Source: Poa pratensis (taxonomy: Eukaryota; Streptophyta; Magnoliopsida; Poales; Poaceae). From it: DNA of 64,000 bases. Below are positions 1 to 10,238 of the stretch, one piece after another. The number at the start of each line of letters is the position of its first letter. Position 1 is the stretch's first letter. The notes under the pieces are model-generated. The model searched no databases. It was not told the DNA's origin and saw only the letters and a program-made list of their open reading frames with translations. Where the stretch lies: assembly GCA_947311845.1 (NCBI GenBank), contig CAMZMU010000062.1, positions 45,962,030 to 46,026,029 of the forward strand. Direction: 5' to 3'. Made by a program: the position numbers and the translations under genes.

Positions 1-462
1 AAAGCTCCACGGGACAGCAGCCAACGAGAGCAAGCTCCACAGGACAGGCGGCTCGAGGCAGGGGACGAGGACGAGCGGCGACGACCCGAGCAGACCCCGA
101 CGAGGCGGCGGCCGGAACCGGCCGGGAACGGGCGGCGGCGGCCGGAAGCTGCCGGAATCGAGGGGCCGGGCCGAACCTCCGCAGGATCTTGTACGGGAAG
201 AAAAGAATCGAGGTTCGGAAGGATGGTACTGCGCCGGCGGCGGCTGAGTCGGGATCGATCGATCTGTACGTGTACGGGAAGAAAAAAAAAATAGCACGAG
301 TTGCGTGTGCGAAACCTAATGCTCTGATACCATGTTAGGAATAAGCAACTTGTATTCCACGGGGGGCCAAAGGCCACAATATATAGTACATGTACAAGTG
401 TAAATATGCAGGGAGCCCCCTATCTAATATGGAAACTACAATATACAAATATCTCTCTAACA
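1..462 (-). mobile_element. Copia-type LTR retrotransposon, 5' LTR and start of internal region
   Basis: A short LTR (about 130 bp) lies at 333-462. It is bounded by the inverted hexamers TGTTAG and CTAACA, giving the TG...CA ends of an LTR. Directly beside it, at 321-332, is GCTCTGATACCA, the complement of the TGGTATCAGAGC primer-binding site used by many plant elements primed by initiator tRNA-Met. The primer site lies at the low-coordinate side, so the element reads on the minus strand and continues beyond the left edge. The GC-rich stretch 1-320 would be its leader or gag region; no gag motif is readable. The short LTR fits a copia or TRIM-class element. Only one end is visible, so the target duplication cannot be checked. 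Confidence 0.7.
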
Positions 463-548
463 ATTACTAACATACTGTTCATACTTTCTTAAAAGGAAAA
501 GGAGGATGCATCTTTTTGCTAAAAAACTTTCCACTACTCTGGTTAAAG

Positions 549-1564
549 GTGCACAGTGGATTTTTCTCCTCCTATAATAATACAATTTTACGTCTTGCTA
601 TCACAAGTGCTGTCCGCGAAGCAAGAAAGACATATGGGGATATCAAGGTCATAGTTACAGGGCACTCAATGGGAGGAGCCATGGCTTCCTTTTGTGCACT
701 TGATCTTGCTGTAAGTACACAAGATCCAAGGTTTCACAAATACATCAAATGTCCAGAATCTTAATTCCTTCTAGCTCGTACATTGCAATCTTGTATCAAA
801 TTCCTAGCAACCAGCATACTAATTTTTGACACTTGTTATTATGTAAGCTGTTAATTTTTTTCTTTCAAACTTTGTTCACAGATCAGTCTTCAAAGTGACA
901 ATGTTCAACTGATGACTTTCGGACAGCCTCGTGTTGGCAATGCTGTTTTTGCCTCCTATTTTGCCAAATATGTACCAAACACAATTCGACTCGTACATGG
1001 ACATGATATTGTGCCACATTTGCCACCTTATTTTTTCTTTCTTTCCAAACTGACGTACCACCACTTCCCAAGAGAGGTACACCTCGGGCATCAATTTCTT
1101 GCATACCAACTCAGTCCCAGCCTTTATCTCTGTGCTATGTGTACTGCTACACAGTAACCTTATGTACTTCCACTCAAATTTCAGGTTTGGGTCGATGATT
1201 CCGAAGGTAACACAACTGAACAGATATGCGATGCCAGTGGGGAAGACCCAAACTGCTGCAGGTTTTACAGCTCAACCTTCCTTGCAGCTCAAACGCGTGT
1301 CTATTTAGCTCCTAGTTCTAACATTCTCCCATTGATTATTTTCCCAGGTGTCTCTCCATATTGAGTCTGAACATTCAGGACCATTTCACATACCTGGGAG
1401 TCGACATGGAAGCAGATGACTGGAGCACCTGCAGAATCATCACAGCGCAAAGTGTCGAGCAATTACGGAAGGATCTTGCCAGCAACATCATCATGGCAAA
1501 GCATGATGCTGATTTCCTGGTTGTCGAGAATGGCTTGCAGACAGACTGGAGCAGTTCTAGATAG
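549..1564 (+). CDS. Lipase class 3 (triacylglycerol lipase-like), 3' exons only
   Basis: Four exons are read at 549-710, 882-1076, 1185-1261 and 1348-1564. All have GT-AG introns and compatible phases and end in TAG. The product is the C-terminal half of an alpha/beta-hydrolase of the class 3 lipase family, which hydrolyses acyl esters of neutral or polar lipids. Visible motifs are the nucleophile elbow GHSMGG (catalytic Ser), the block DIVPHLPP with the catalytic Asp, and DHFTYLG with the likely catalytic His. The N-terminal exons are missing: upstream lies a copia-type LTR, so they are either beyond the window (element in an intron) or lost. Plant lipases of this type usually start with a signal peptide or lid region that cannot be seen here. 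The catalytic triad is complete in what remains. Family assignment is firm; the substrate is unknown. Confidence 0.85.
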
Positions 1565-2554
1565 CCTACAGCATTCTGTTAACACCAGTTTAGAGCAAAA
1601 CACGGTTCCAGGTTTTCCCTTGAAGATGATGGATGCTTCAGTCGGGGACTTCATTCAGATTGGTTGCACATTGTTCTTCCATAGCATGTGAATATGTAGA
1701 AATGGTCATACGAATTATAGGCTCTTAGACCTTGGTTTCTGTCGGATGCACGGAAGGTTGTCCGTGCGTTTGTCTTGTAGAACACAATACCCAAGCAGAT
1801 ATCTATACAGGTATCTCCAATCTGGGAAATAAAGCTGCACGGATTGATAACATTGCCACAAGATGTATATACCATGCCACAGAATTGTAAACTGAAATTT
1901 GACCCACACTAGATTAAGGGATAAATTCTGCTCTGAATAGTTGTTAATTCAAATTCTAGTGTTCAGCTACTATCGATAGCACAATGCATAGAAACCAAAA
2001 CAAAAACATTTTTTGCTATCATTCACATTCCAAAAAAACTTATATATCATTTACTTTATAGTCTCTACAGAATCATGCCTGATTGTGATATATATCCTGT
2101 ACAGATCATTCTATTACATTCTTATAAGGTATGGACAAAAAGGACCTATAATAACAGTTCTACTTACAAGACAACTCCTTTTGATGCACAAACATACATA
2201 ACAGTGATAAGAACCAAAGAAAACCTCATCTTGAACAATAAATACATGCATGGACTAATTACAAAGGGGGTAGTCAAGTATCGCTGCTACTGATCGAAAC
2301 AGACATCCTGAGAGCCAGATTCCCACAGCAGTTGAGCAGCACCTTCCTTTCGTAATATGATGAATTTGGTGAGTGTTCCGCGGAAACAGCAAAAAAACAT
2401 GGAGTGTACTGTATGGTCATTTGGAATGGGGAAACACAAGCCTTTGTGAGAGAAGAATGCTGGTCTGTAACCACATAAAAGTACTCAACCCTCAACAATA
2501 GCAGATGTGAAGATGCCTGGCAAAATTGACTGCTGACACTGTTCGTATACTCCA
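1565..2554. other. Intergenic space between convergent lipase and kinase genes
   Basis: This holds the 3' untranslated regions of the lipase (+) and of the kinase (-). The sequence is AT-rich with no coding pattern in either direction and no clear repeat. Confidence 0.5.
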
Positions 2555-5500
2555 TCAAACCTGCTTGCGATATTTGCCGGAGTCTGCTCTCGGTTTCTCA
2601 TGGACATCAACCTTGACAGCGGACTTGCGATCGCTTTTATCAGCTTCACCGTGAGATTTCCTATTATGCCAGGCAAGCAGTTCTGGCACATCCAAGCCAT
2701 CATTCCTCCCAGAGCTACTGGCACTGCCACAGCCTTCACTGTGATCCTGTTCATTTTCCCCTATAATAGTCTCCTTTCTCCTCAAGTCTACAACATTCCA
2801 GTTAAGGGAGTCGGCTGCGTGTTGAGTGTCAGGAACACTGGTCAGTGTTCGTCGGTGTGCTTTCGCCCTCGGGGTAGATGGGCAAGTCCTACAACTTTTT
2901 GGATCATAATGCTGTGAAGATAGATATGAAAGTGCAGTGACAACATCTCCTATGAGGGGCCGGGATGCCGCTGTCTCCTGCAAGCACATTGCTGTAACAG
3001 CTAAAGCCTGGTACAAACCCCTTTTGGGGTAGCAGCCTTGCAGCAAAGGATCGGCCATCTGGCAGAACTTTCGCCGGTCCCTGAACATTGGGCGAGCCTG
3101 CAAATTATATGGATCAAACATTTAGCACCTATGAAGAAACAAAAGAAAAAGTTTATCCCCACTACTACTAAGTTCATGGGTGATAAGTTGGTGCAGTTGA
3201 ACATACCCATGCGACAAGATTTGCCTCCCCGTCAGGCTGGGTGTGGTCAATGGCTCTCCGACCTGTAAGAAGTTCAAGAAAGACGACACCAAAACTGTAA
3301 ACATCAGACTTCACTGTCAACTGTCCTGTCATGGCATATTCAGGAGCGCAATAGCCATACGTTCCCATGACTCTTGTTGAAACGTGGGTTTTGTCACCAA
3401 CTGGACCAAGTTTAGCAAGCCCAAAGTCAGACAGCTTGGGGTAATAATCTTCACTCAGAAGAATATTTGATGGCTTGAAATCTCTATATATGACTGGTGG
3501 ATTTGCCTTATCATGCAGGTACTCCAAACCCTTTGCTGCACCGACAGCAATCCTCATCCTCGCGTTCCAGTCAAGGGGTTCCCTGTCTGGTGGACGGTCT
3601 GTCAAAAGAGCGATCAATGAGTTACAGAATAAGATATAAATGAAAAGTTCTTGAAATGGTTATGGATGGTATCAGTAGTGAACAGGGAGATGATGACGGA
3701 TAACTATGATGCACATTTTTGAATGTAACAGGTCAGAAAATCAATTTTTAAATAATGCTGAAATTATTTGTGGTTTGACCCATAAGGAAGCTAAAATAAT
3801 AGGAAGCTTATCTATTTATTGTGTACTACATTTGGTGTATGATTTAGTATTTCCACAACTAAATATTGTCTTTCATGTTGTGTTATTTTAATGCAGAAGA
3901 TCGTACACTGAAGCTCAAGCCTGCTCTTACATATTCTTAATGAAGTTCAAGCCACCTAAATATCAAGATATTTTTTTCGAGAAAACTAAATATCAAGATA
4001 TTGCTAATATGAAAACACAAATTGGAATCATGAATCAGTAGCACTTTTTGTTGGATGGGAAACCATACAATGAGAAGCGTACCATGTAGATGATTTTCTA
4101 GGGATCCCAATAACATATACTCATAAACTAGGAGGCGCTGATCACCATCTGCGCAATATCCAATTAACCTGACGAGATTGGGATGGTGCAAGAGGCTTAA
4201 CATGAGAACCTCCACAAGAAATTCACGATTTCCTTGAAAACCATTTCTATCGAGCTGCTTCACAGCAATAACCTGCTAAATGACACAGCCAAAGTGGCAA
4301 AGTCAGTAAGAAAAATTATGGAAACTACCCGTAAACCTATCTCCTAAGTTGCAGTCCATGAGAGAGAACACGGTTATTTTAACGGAAAAGAAAAACACAG
4401 TTAACAAGTACTAGCAATAACAAACCTGTCCATTCTCCGTATGTCCTTTATAGACGCGACCGAAACCACCTTCACCCAACAAACAATCTTTTCTGAAATT
4501 CTTCGTAGCAACAGCTAGCTCTCGGAAAGTGAAAATCTTTGCCGGGCCATGTGCAATGCTTCCTCCTCTCCGAACAGGAACTTCCTTCTTTGAGACGGAA
4601 CTACGAGAATTAGATCGATCTGGTCCCACCCACCAGAAAAAGACTTCAGCATATAGTTTCTCAATTGTATGCTTTCATGAATGCTACTAAATCATATAGC
4701 CAAGTAAAAAACAGGCAGGAAAATTGATCAAGACACATAAACAGTTACAATACACATCTAACCATTAAAAAGATACAATAGCTAACAGATGCATGATCTG
4801 AAGACCAATAGATTTGGTGAACATCTGGAATAACTAGTGAATTACAACTCTAATTACTGTAATTGGTTCATTGGTTTTTGCAGCGCCAATGTTTTTTGCT
4901 GGTTGGTTTCACAACACAAAGCCGCTCCCAAACTGGCCTGTTTCCAAGATGTAGAATCCATGTTGAATCAGGTGGTGGCACATTCACATCTGTTACGGTG
5001 TTACCGGCTACTCCACTGCCGCAACTCGTCCAGAACTACCATTAGCACTTGTTATGATCAAGTTGGTCGAATTTGAGTGCAAGATGCTACTCTTTTGAAT
5101 GATTGAAGTGACACAGTCGTACAGAAAATAGTTACCCTACGTGGCTCCAATATAAATACCTTTAGGATCAGGAGCATCCCATCGAAAGCATACCATTTTA
5201 GTAAGGATATAAAAAGGGTATCACCAACACTTCATGGATCTTATATTTATTTTATTTTAGGTCTAACCACCAAGACAATATGCATAATACATACTCGTAT
5301 CACATCACTTCATGCGGAATTTGACTAGCATTATTTGTGTAACAGTTGCAGCGTACACTGAGAAATATAATTAATTGAAAAATAAATCCATGTACCACGC
5401 TGTTACCGAACAACATTTACATATTTCTGGCTGCAGATAGATGAGAAATTGCAGCGGCCACAAGAACAAACAAAGAAACAAGATGTTGCGTTCAAATAAA

Positions 5501-6305
5501 GGATCAGACTCATGTCCAGCGGATAGGAGATTAGGAGCTATAAACTAAACTGTGGTGCTTGATTCAAAATCATCATTAGACCCAACAATTAAGCAAAGGG
5601 TGGACTCTAAGTCAAGCAAACGTCTGAAGCAACCGAACAGCTACCCCATGGAATCAGTCAGAGACAATAAGTGTGGACAACACATCAAATTTTGTTTCTT
5701 TGGTTGCTTCAGACAAGAAGTTTGGTACGTAAATTACTGCAACCGCAAGCTTCACTTCAGACATTTGACTCACTTTCAAAGACAGTTTTCTACCAAGATT
5801 TTTTTTTTTTTGGTGTCCCCTGAAGCACCACTAGCTCAGCAAAAATTCAGGCTGACATTTGCATATCTAAAGAAATGAATAATCTATCCACCCCGATAAA
5901 ATATACCCCTGAAGCCTGAAAGCCTCAAAAAAATATACCCCTGGATAAATCAAGATGCTACAAGCAAGAACATGATCCATGTCTACTTCAACGAATCAAC
6001 CGCCCCAACTGGCAATTACTGCTCAGCAAGGCCTCATGTACCGTCAAGAAAACAACAAGATTCCAGCCTTTTATGCCTAAACTAATGCACACATATCACT
6101 AAAATCAGCAAACATCCGCCGCTGAATGGGCAAGACAAGATTCAGATTGACCTAAGGATAATCTTTCATGTTTGCGCAGAAATTTAACAGGTCGAGATGC
6201 GGACGTACCTGGCGCCGCCTTCGCCGCGGACCGCGGCGACGGCGAGATGGCCGCCGGCTCCGCCCCAGCCTTCCCCGACGATTCCGAGCGCGGGCAGCAG
6301 TTCAT
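2555..6305 (-). CDS. Receptor-like cytoplasmic kinase, RLCK VII, PBL27/CDL1-like
   Basis: Five exons read down the minus strand: 6305-6209, 4619-4426, 4272-4083, 3598-3207 and 3097-2555. All phases fit and encode 471 residues. The kinase domain starts near residue 80 and shows the glycine loop GEGGFGRVY, the ATP lysine in AVKQLD, the catalytic loop YRDFKPSN, the DFG loop SDFGLAKLG and the activation segment CAPEYAMTG. The order and wording match RLCK subfamily VII, soluble Ser/Thr kinases that relay signals from pattern-recognition receptors at the plasma membrane. The N-terminus reads MNCCPRS: it has two cysteines suitable for palmitoylation but no Gly at position 2, so no N-myristoylation. 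The C-terminal ~100 residues are charged, Ser-rich and divergent. Intron 1 is about 1.6 kb. Exon 1 is GC-rich, as usual for grass genes. No lesion was found. Confidence 0.9.
4620..6208 (-). other. Long first intron of the RLCK gene
   Basis: The intron is about 1.6 kb between exon 1 (ending AAAGCGGCGCCAG before GTACGT, read on the minus strand) and exon 2. It is AT-rich with no readable exon, long ORF or terminal repeat. The donor and acceptor join codon G|AT (Asp), which supports the model. Confidence 0.6.
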
Positions 6306-7210
6306 CCCCCACGATTGTTAGAAATGCCGGCCAACCCTCCGAGAAACTGCAGCCCGAGAACTCGATCTTTCGCCTAGCCAACTGATCTCCCCGGCGTCGG
6401 AAGTAACAAAATTGGGGAGAGGGGATGGCAGGTCAAAACTAGAGAGGCGTAGAGCAAAAGGGCGGCTTGAGACGACGTCAGTGAGGCAAATTTGTGAATA
6501 TTATAATGGCGGTTGAACTGTTCTTGAGGAGGCAGTTTGCTGGTGTCCAGTTGAGTTGAGGTAGTTGCGCTGTCGTTTTTTCAAGCAAGAGAGTTGGTTA
6601 AAGAAAAGAAAAAAAGAAATAGTTTTTACAAAAATCCGATTTCATTGACTAAGTATCAAATTACATAAGATTGAATAAATTGAATACGTATGAACAATAA
6701 AGATCCCTAATAAAAATACAAGTTACATAAAAAAAATCCTCGGATACGTCTTCCCTAGCTCTTTCTTTTACAACTCGACTTTGCTCAACAATTGTGGTGA
6801 AAAATTTGTACTCCCTTGAGCTGAAACCACGCTAATTATTTCGAAACGGAGGAAATAGTAGATTGAGCCAGCAGAAATTATACCGGTTTGAAATCGGTTT
6901 GAGTCCCACTTACCAATAGACGAGTATCTAAGATGGTTGAATTCACACTATGGGAGGAGACACAACCCAGTAAGTTGTAAGGCTTTTTCTTGGTTTCTGA
7001 TTTCTGGTCATACTATCCAAGAACCTCCCGACCATGAATAATGAAATCTGAGAGCAACAGACAAAACCAAATTTGACACCAACACGAGAAGTGACGCGAA
7101 GTGGGACAATAAGCGGTCAGACGAGATACGACTATCTACGAGAAGAAGACATCACAAGCTCCTCGATGTTGGCCATGTCAGCCAAGACAACCACACCGGC
7201 ATTGCCAATT
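6306..7210. other. RLCK upstream region and intergenic DNA
   Basis: This is the 5' flank of the kinase gene. The first ~120 bases are GC-rich and could hold the 5' untranslated region and promoter. The rest is AT-rich, unclassified DNA with no coding pattern. Confidence 0.4.
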
Positions 7211-7341
7211 TCTATTATTTTTTCATTTATATTTGGAGAAAAGAGTTCTGCAATTTGGTAAACTTAGAGGGAAAACATCAATACCGGCATTGCCAATTTC
7301 TTTGTGGCAAATTATGGAGTTGCTTTTTATCAGAGATGCTA

Positions 7342-7435
7342 CTCCCTCGGATCCGTTATAATAGTCGTGGGAAACTAAGGTGAGCAGTACAAGCGTTATG
7401 TACAACCTCCGAATCTTTTTCTGGATCGGAGGGAG
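7342..7435. mobile_element. Stowaway-type MITE
   Basis: This 94-bp element begins CTCCCTCGGATCC and ends GGATCGGAGGGAG, flanked by TA on both sides (7340-7341 and 7436-7437). Stowaway MITEs are short non-autonomous relatives of Tc1/mariner elements that duplicate TA. The duplicated block at 9.8 kb has no insertion at the matching place. Confidence 0.85.
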
Positions 7436-7999
7436 TATTAAAGATGCATTTGATGCTCATAATATAAGGTAGATATCATTATTGAATATAGGATTTGACA
7501 TGGCGCAAGTTTGGCCCGGGACAAAAACGCCATCTCACCTACAACCTTTTCAATTTCCTGAAAAGATGCGACATCCGGTACAATATGATGCAAAACCTCA
7601 AAGGTCAAAGCATCACTTCACAATTTATCAATAAAAGCCAGTTTGTACTGCAATGATTATTAATGCAATTTGACATGACACTGTCTTGCAATTTTAGCAC
7701 AGTCCTTAAACCAAAATCCGTTTGTTTCTTTCGTATAACACTCCAGAAAAATCCATTTGTTTGTCCGGTGCCAAACGATGATTTGACAAGAGTTTAGATA
7801 TGTGGGAGTCGCAGTCGCTTTCGCTTGGCGTATCCACCCGTTCCGTTCCGTTTGACTAGCTAGCTAGCTTAGCTCGTCACCTCACCCGGCCTGCATTATT
7901 TGCCTGGCTCGTGTGCATTCCCCTGCCTGCCTCGCAGGACATTATGTGGCTTAATTTAAGCCGGCTAACCTGCTAATCACGACGCCATGCATTATCATG

Positions 8000-8265
8000 T
8001 TTTTTTGCTAAACACAGCTCACATACACACGCATATACTCACCCCTATGAACGCACACACGTACACCCTACCCCTATGAGCACCTCCGAGAGACTGAGCC
8101 GACGGATTGGGTCTTGAGATTGACGAAGTCACCACGGACGCCTCGTTGTCGACGGGAACGTCGCCTCCCACTGAAGAATATTCCGCCTTAAATGAGAAAC
8201 ACCAGCGTCAAACCTGGGGTTTGAACTCTGGTGGGCTGGGGGTACAACCACCCTCCTAACCATCT
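8000..8265 (-). mobile_element. Au-type SINE
   Basis: Read on the minus strand, this begins with a polymerase III A-box-like stretch (GGTTAGGAGGGTGG) and a B-box (AGAGTTCAAACCC) about 30 bases on. It then runs through a body I recognise from plant Au SINEs (GGAGGCGACGTTCCCGTCGAC, GGTGCTCATAGGGGTAGG) and ends in a short A run at the low-coordinate side. SINEs are tRNA-derived retroposons moved by LINE enzymes. Copy B of the duplication lacks it, which places the borders to within a few bases. Confidence 0.85.
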
Positions 8266-8384
8266 TGCCGTCTGAAAGTGTCATGGAGTAGGAGTACAGA
8301 GATACAGATGGCTCTGGATAGTGTTACAATAATGGGGCTTTTTAATGTTTATGATTAATACGACTTTCTTTTTTCTATATAGAG

Positions 8385-8650
8385 AATACATCAGAAAAGT
8401 CGGGTCTTAGCACCTACTCCGTTCCAATTTAATTGACTTGCTATCCACCAAATGTGGATGTATCTAGACATGTTCTAGATGTGCATGTAACATGTCTAGA
8501 TACATCCACATTTGGTGGATAGCAAGTCAATTAAATTGGAACGGAGGGAGTAGATTACATCAGAAAAGTCGGGTCTTAGCACCTAGACTACATCTGAAAT
8601 GTCGGGTCTTAGCACCTAGACTACATCTGAAATGTCGGGTCTTAGCACCG
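8385..8650 (+). repeat. Tandem array of ~33-bp units split by a MITE
   Basis: Four units share the core GTCGGGTCTTAGCACC with the spacer TAGACTACATCTGAAAT or a variant. The first unit (8385-8416) is separated from the other three (8553-8650) by a Stowaway element that landed on the TA after GCACC. No gene is associated. Confidence 0.8.
8417..8550. mobile_element. Stowaway-type MITE with long inverted repeats
   Basis: This 134-bp element starts CTCCGTTCCAATTTAATTG and ends CAATTAAATTGGAACGGAGGGAG (partly quoted), flanked by TA. The two halves pair along most of their length, so the transcript would form a near-perfect hairpin. Confidence 0.9.
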
Positions 8651-9657
8651 GCCTAGACCAAATTTAGCCACCGTTTATCTAAAAGTTAGCTATTGTTTTG
8701 CAATTTATTTCGTAACTGGTCACCAAAATGGTATTGTCAAATCTGTCAACCACAATTAAGATTGTTTGTATATAATTTGTCCACTATCTCAGTTATATAA
8801 AAGAGATGTTAGGTGTCATTCCAGCAGAAGTCGGTCCCGATCAGCCGCTTCGTCCAATCTTACTTAAAACATGAGATTTACACTCTCTGGTCATTTTTGC
8901 ACAACCCGCTCCATTCATCTATTCTGTCCGTTTACATCATAATCCTAACATTTTTTTCTCGTGTTGTGTCAAAGCCATGCAAAAAAGGGGCAAACATTTC
9001 GAGATAATATGCAACAAAAATTTATATGTATGCAACAACGCTGCATTTTTCGCAACAAATCATTCAAAAAATCTCGGGCTTATGTAACATTCAAACCAAT
9101 GATTGCATAAAACGCAAAAATAAAACTTGCAGACACAACATTTGTAGTAGACACCCAAAGTCATCGCAATATGTCATTGCGTGACTGCAACAAATGTAAA
9201 ACGAGATTGTAACATGTCGAACATATGCAAGATATGAAATTTGAAAATTACTAACATTCGTTAGAGCACATCTTCGCAGGATTGGGCTCGACGACAATGA
9301 ATTAATCTCTCTCACGAGAGTTATGCCAACGCTGGATTTGGTGAGCCTAGACCCATTCTCACTAGGTAGGCTGTCTAGCTATAAGAGCTCTGTGACAATG
9401 TCAATGTCCACCTTGAGGTATCCATGTTGTTTGGAGGAGGAGGAGGAGGAGGAGGAGGAGGAGGAGCGGCAACGGACCGCTGATTATGTATGTTCAAGCA
9501 GAAAAAGAACAAAAAGAAAAAAAGAAAGAAATCACGAGGAAAAAAAGGGGATAGTTGGTTCGTCCACGAGACGAACCCATACCACGTGTCGCTTATTAGG
9601 CATATATAAAAGACACCAACCAAATATGAGACTATATAAACTATTTCATTATTGATA
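8651..9657. other. Intergenic DNA with a GGA microsatellite
   Basis: AT-rich DNA with no coding pattern. A stretch rich in CAACA and GCAACAAA (about 9000-9250) looks like old transposon sequence but cannot be assigned. A (GGA)n microsatellite lies at about 9436-9466. Confidence 0.5.
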
Positions 9658-10238
9658 TTAGTTTTTTCCATTTATATTCTCATGGGGTGAAAAGAGTTCC
9701 ACAATTTGGTAAAATTGGAGTAAAAATATTAATACCGGTAGTTCCAAATATCGTGTAGAGTCTATTTTATGTGGAAAATTATGAAGTTTCTTTAGCAAAG
9801 ATAAATTAATGATGCATTTGATGCTCATATTTAAGGTTGATATCATTATCCAGCATAGATTTTGACATGACACAAGGTTGGCCCTGGACAAAAACGCCAA
9901 CTCATCTAGAACTTATTAAGTTTCTGAAAAGATGCATCATTCGGTACAGTATGCGAAACCACAAAGGTCAAATCATTATTTCACAGTTTATTACTAAAAG
10001 CCAGTTTCTACCATGATGAATATTATTGTTCGCAGAATCAGTTTAGCAGTTTGACATGGCAATGTCTTGCAAAAAATATCCTGTTCTTTTTTGGAACAGC
10101 CCAGACAAATCCATTTGTCTGTCCGGTGTCAAATGAGGATTTGATGAGTGTTTAGAACTTTAGATATGTACAGGTCGCTTTCGAGAGACGTCACGATCAG
10201 CTAGGGCAGCTAGGCGCATCACCTGAGCTGCATTATTT
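9658..10238 (+). repeat. Segmental duplication, copy B, left part
   Basis: Counterpart of 7211-7900. It is interrupted after CCTGAGCTGCATTATTT by a LINE and resumes at 12740. It has no MITE at the position where copy A does. Confidence 0.8.

Larger units (their letters stand above)
7211..8318 (+). repeat. Segmental duplication, copy A
   Basis: This segment is similar along its length to 9658-10238 plus 12740-12892. Shared anchors in the same order include GATGCATTTGATGCTCAT, GACAAAAACGCCA, AAAAGCCAGTTT, TTTGTCTGTCCGGTG, CTGCATTATTTG and CCATGCATTATCATG. Copy A carries two insertions that copy B lacks, a Stowaway MITE (7342-7435) and an Au-type SINE (8000-8265). The copies differ by many substitutions and small gaps, so the duplication is old. 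Confidence 0.8.

Noticed and set aside
9375..9671. Open frame with a long proline run
   Set aside because: It is only the translation of the GGA microsatellite and its flanks.
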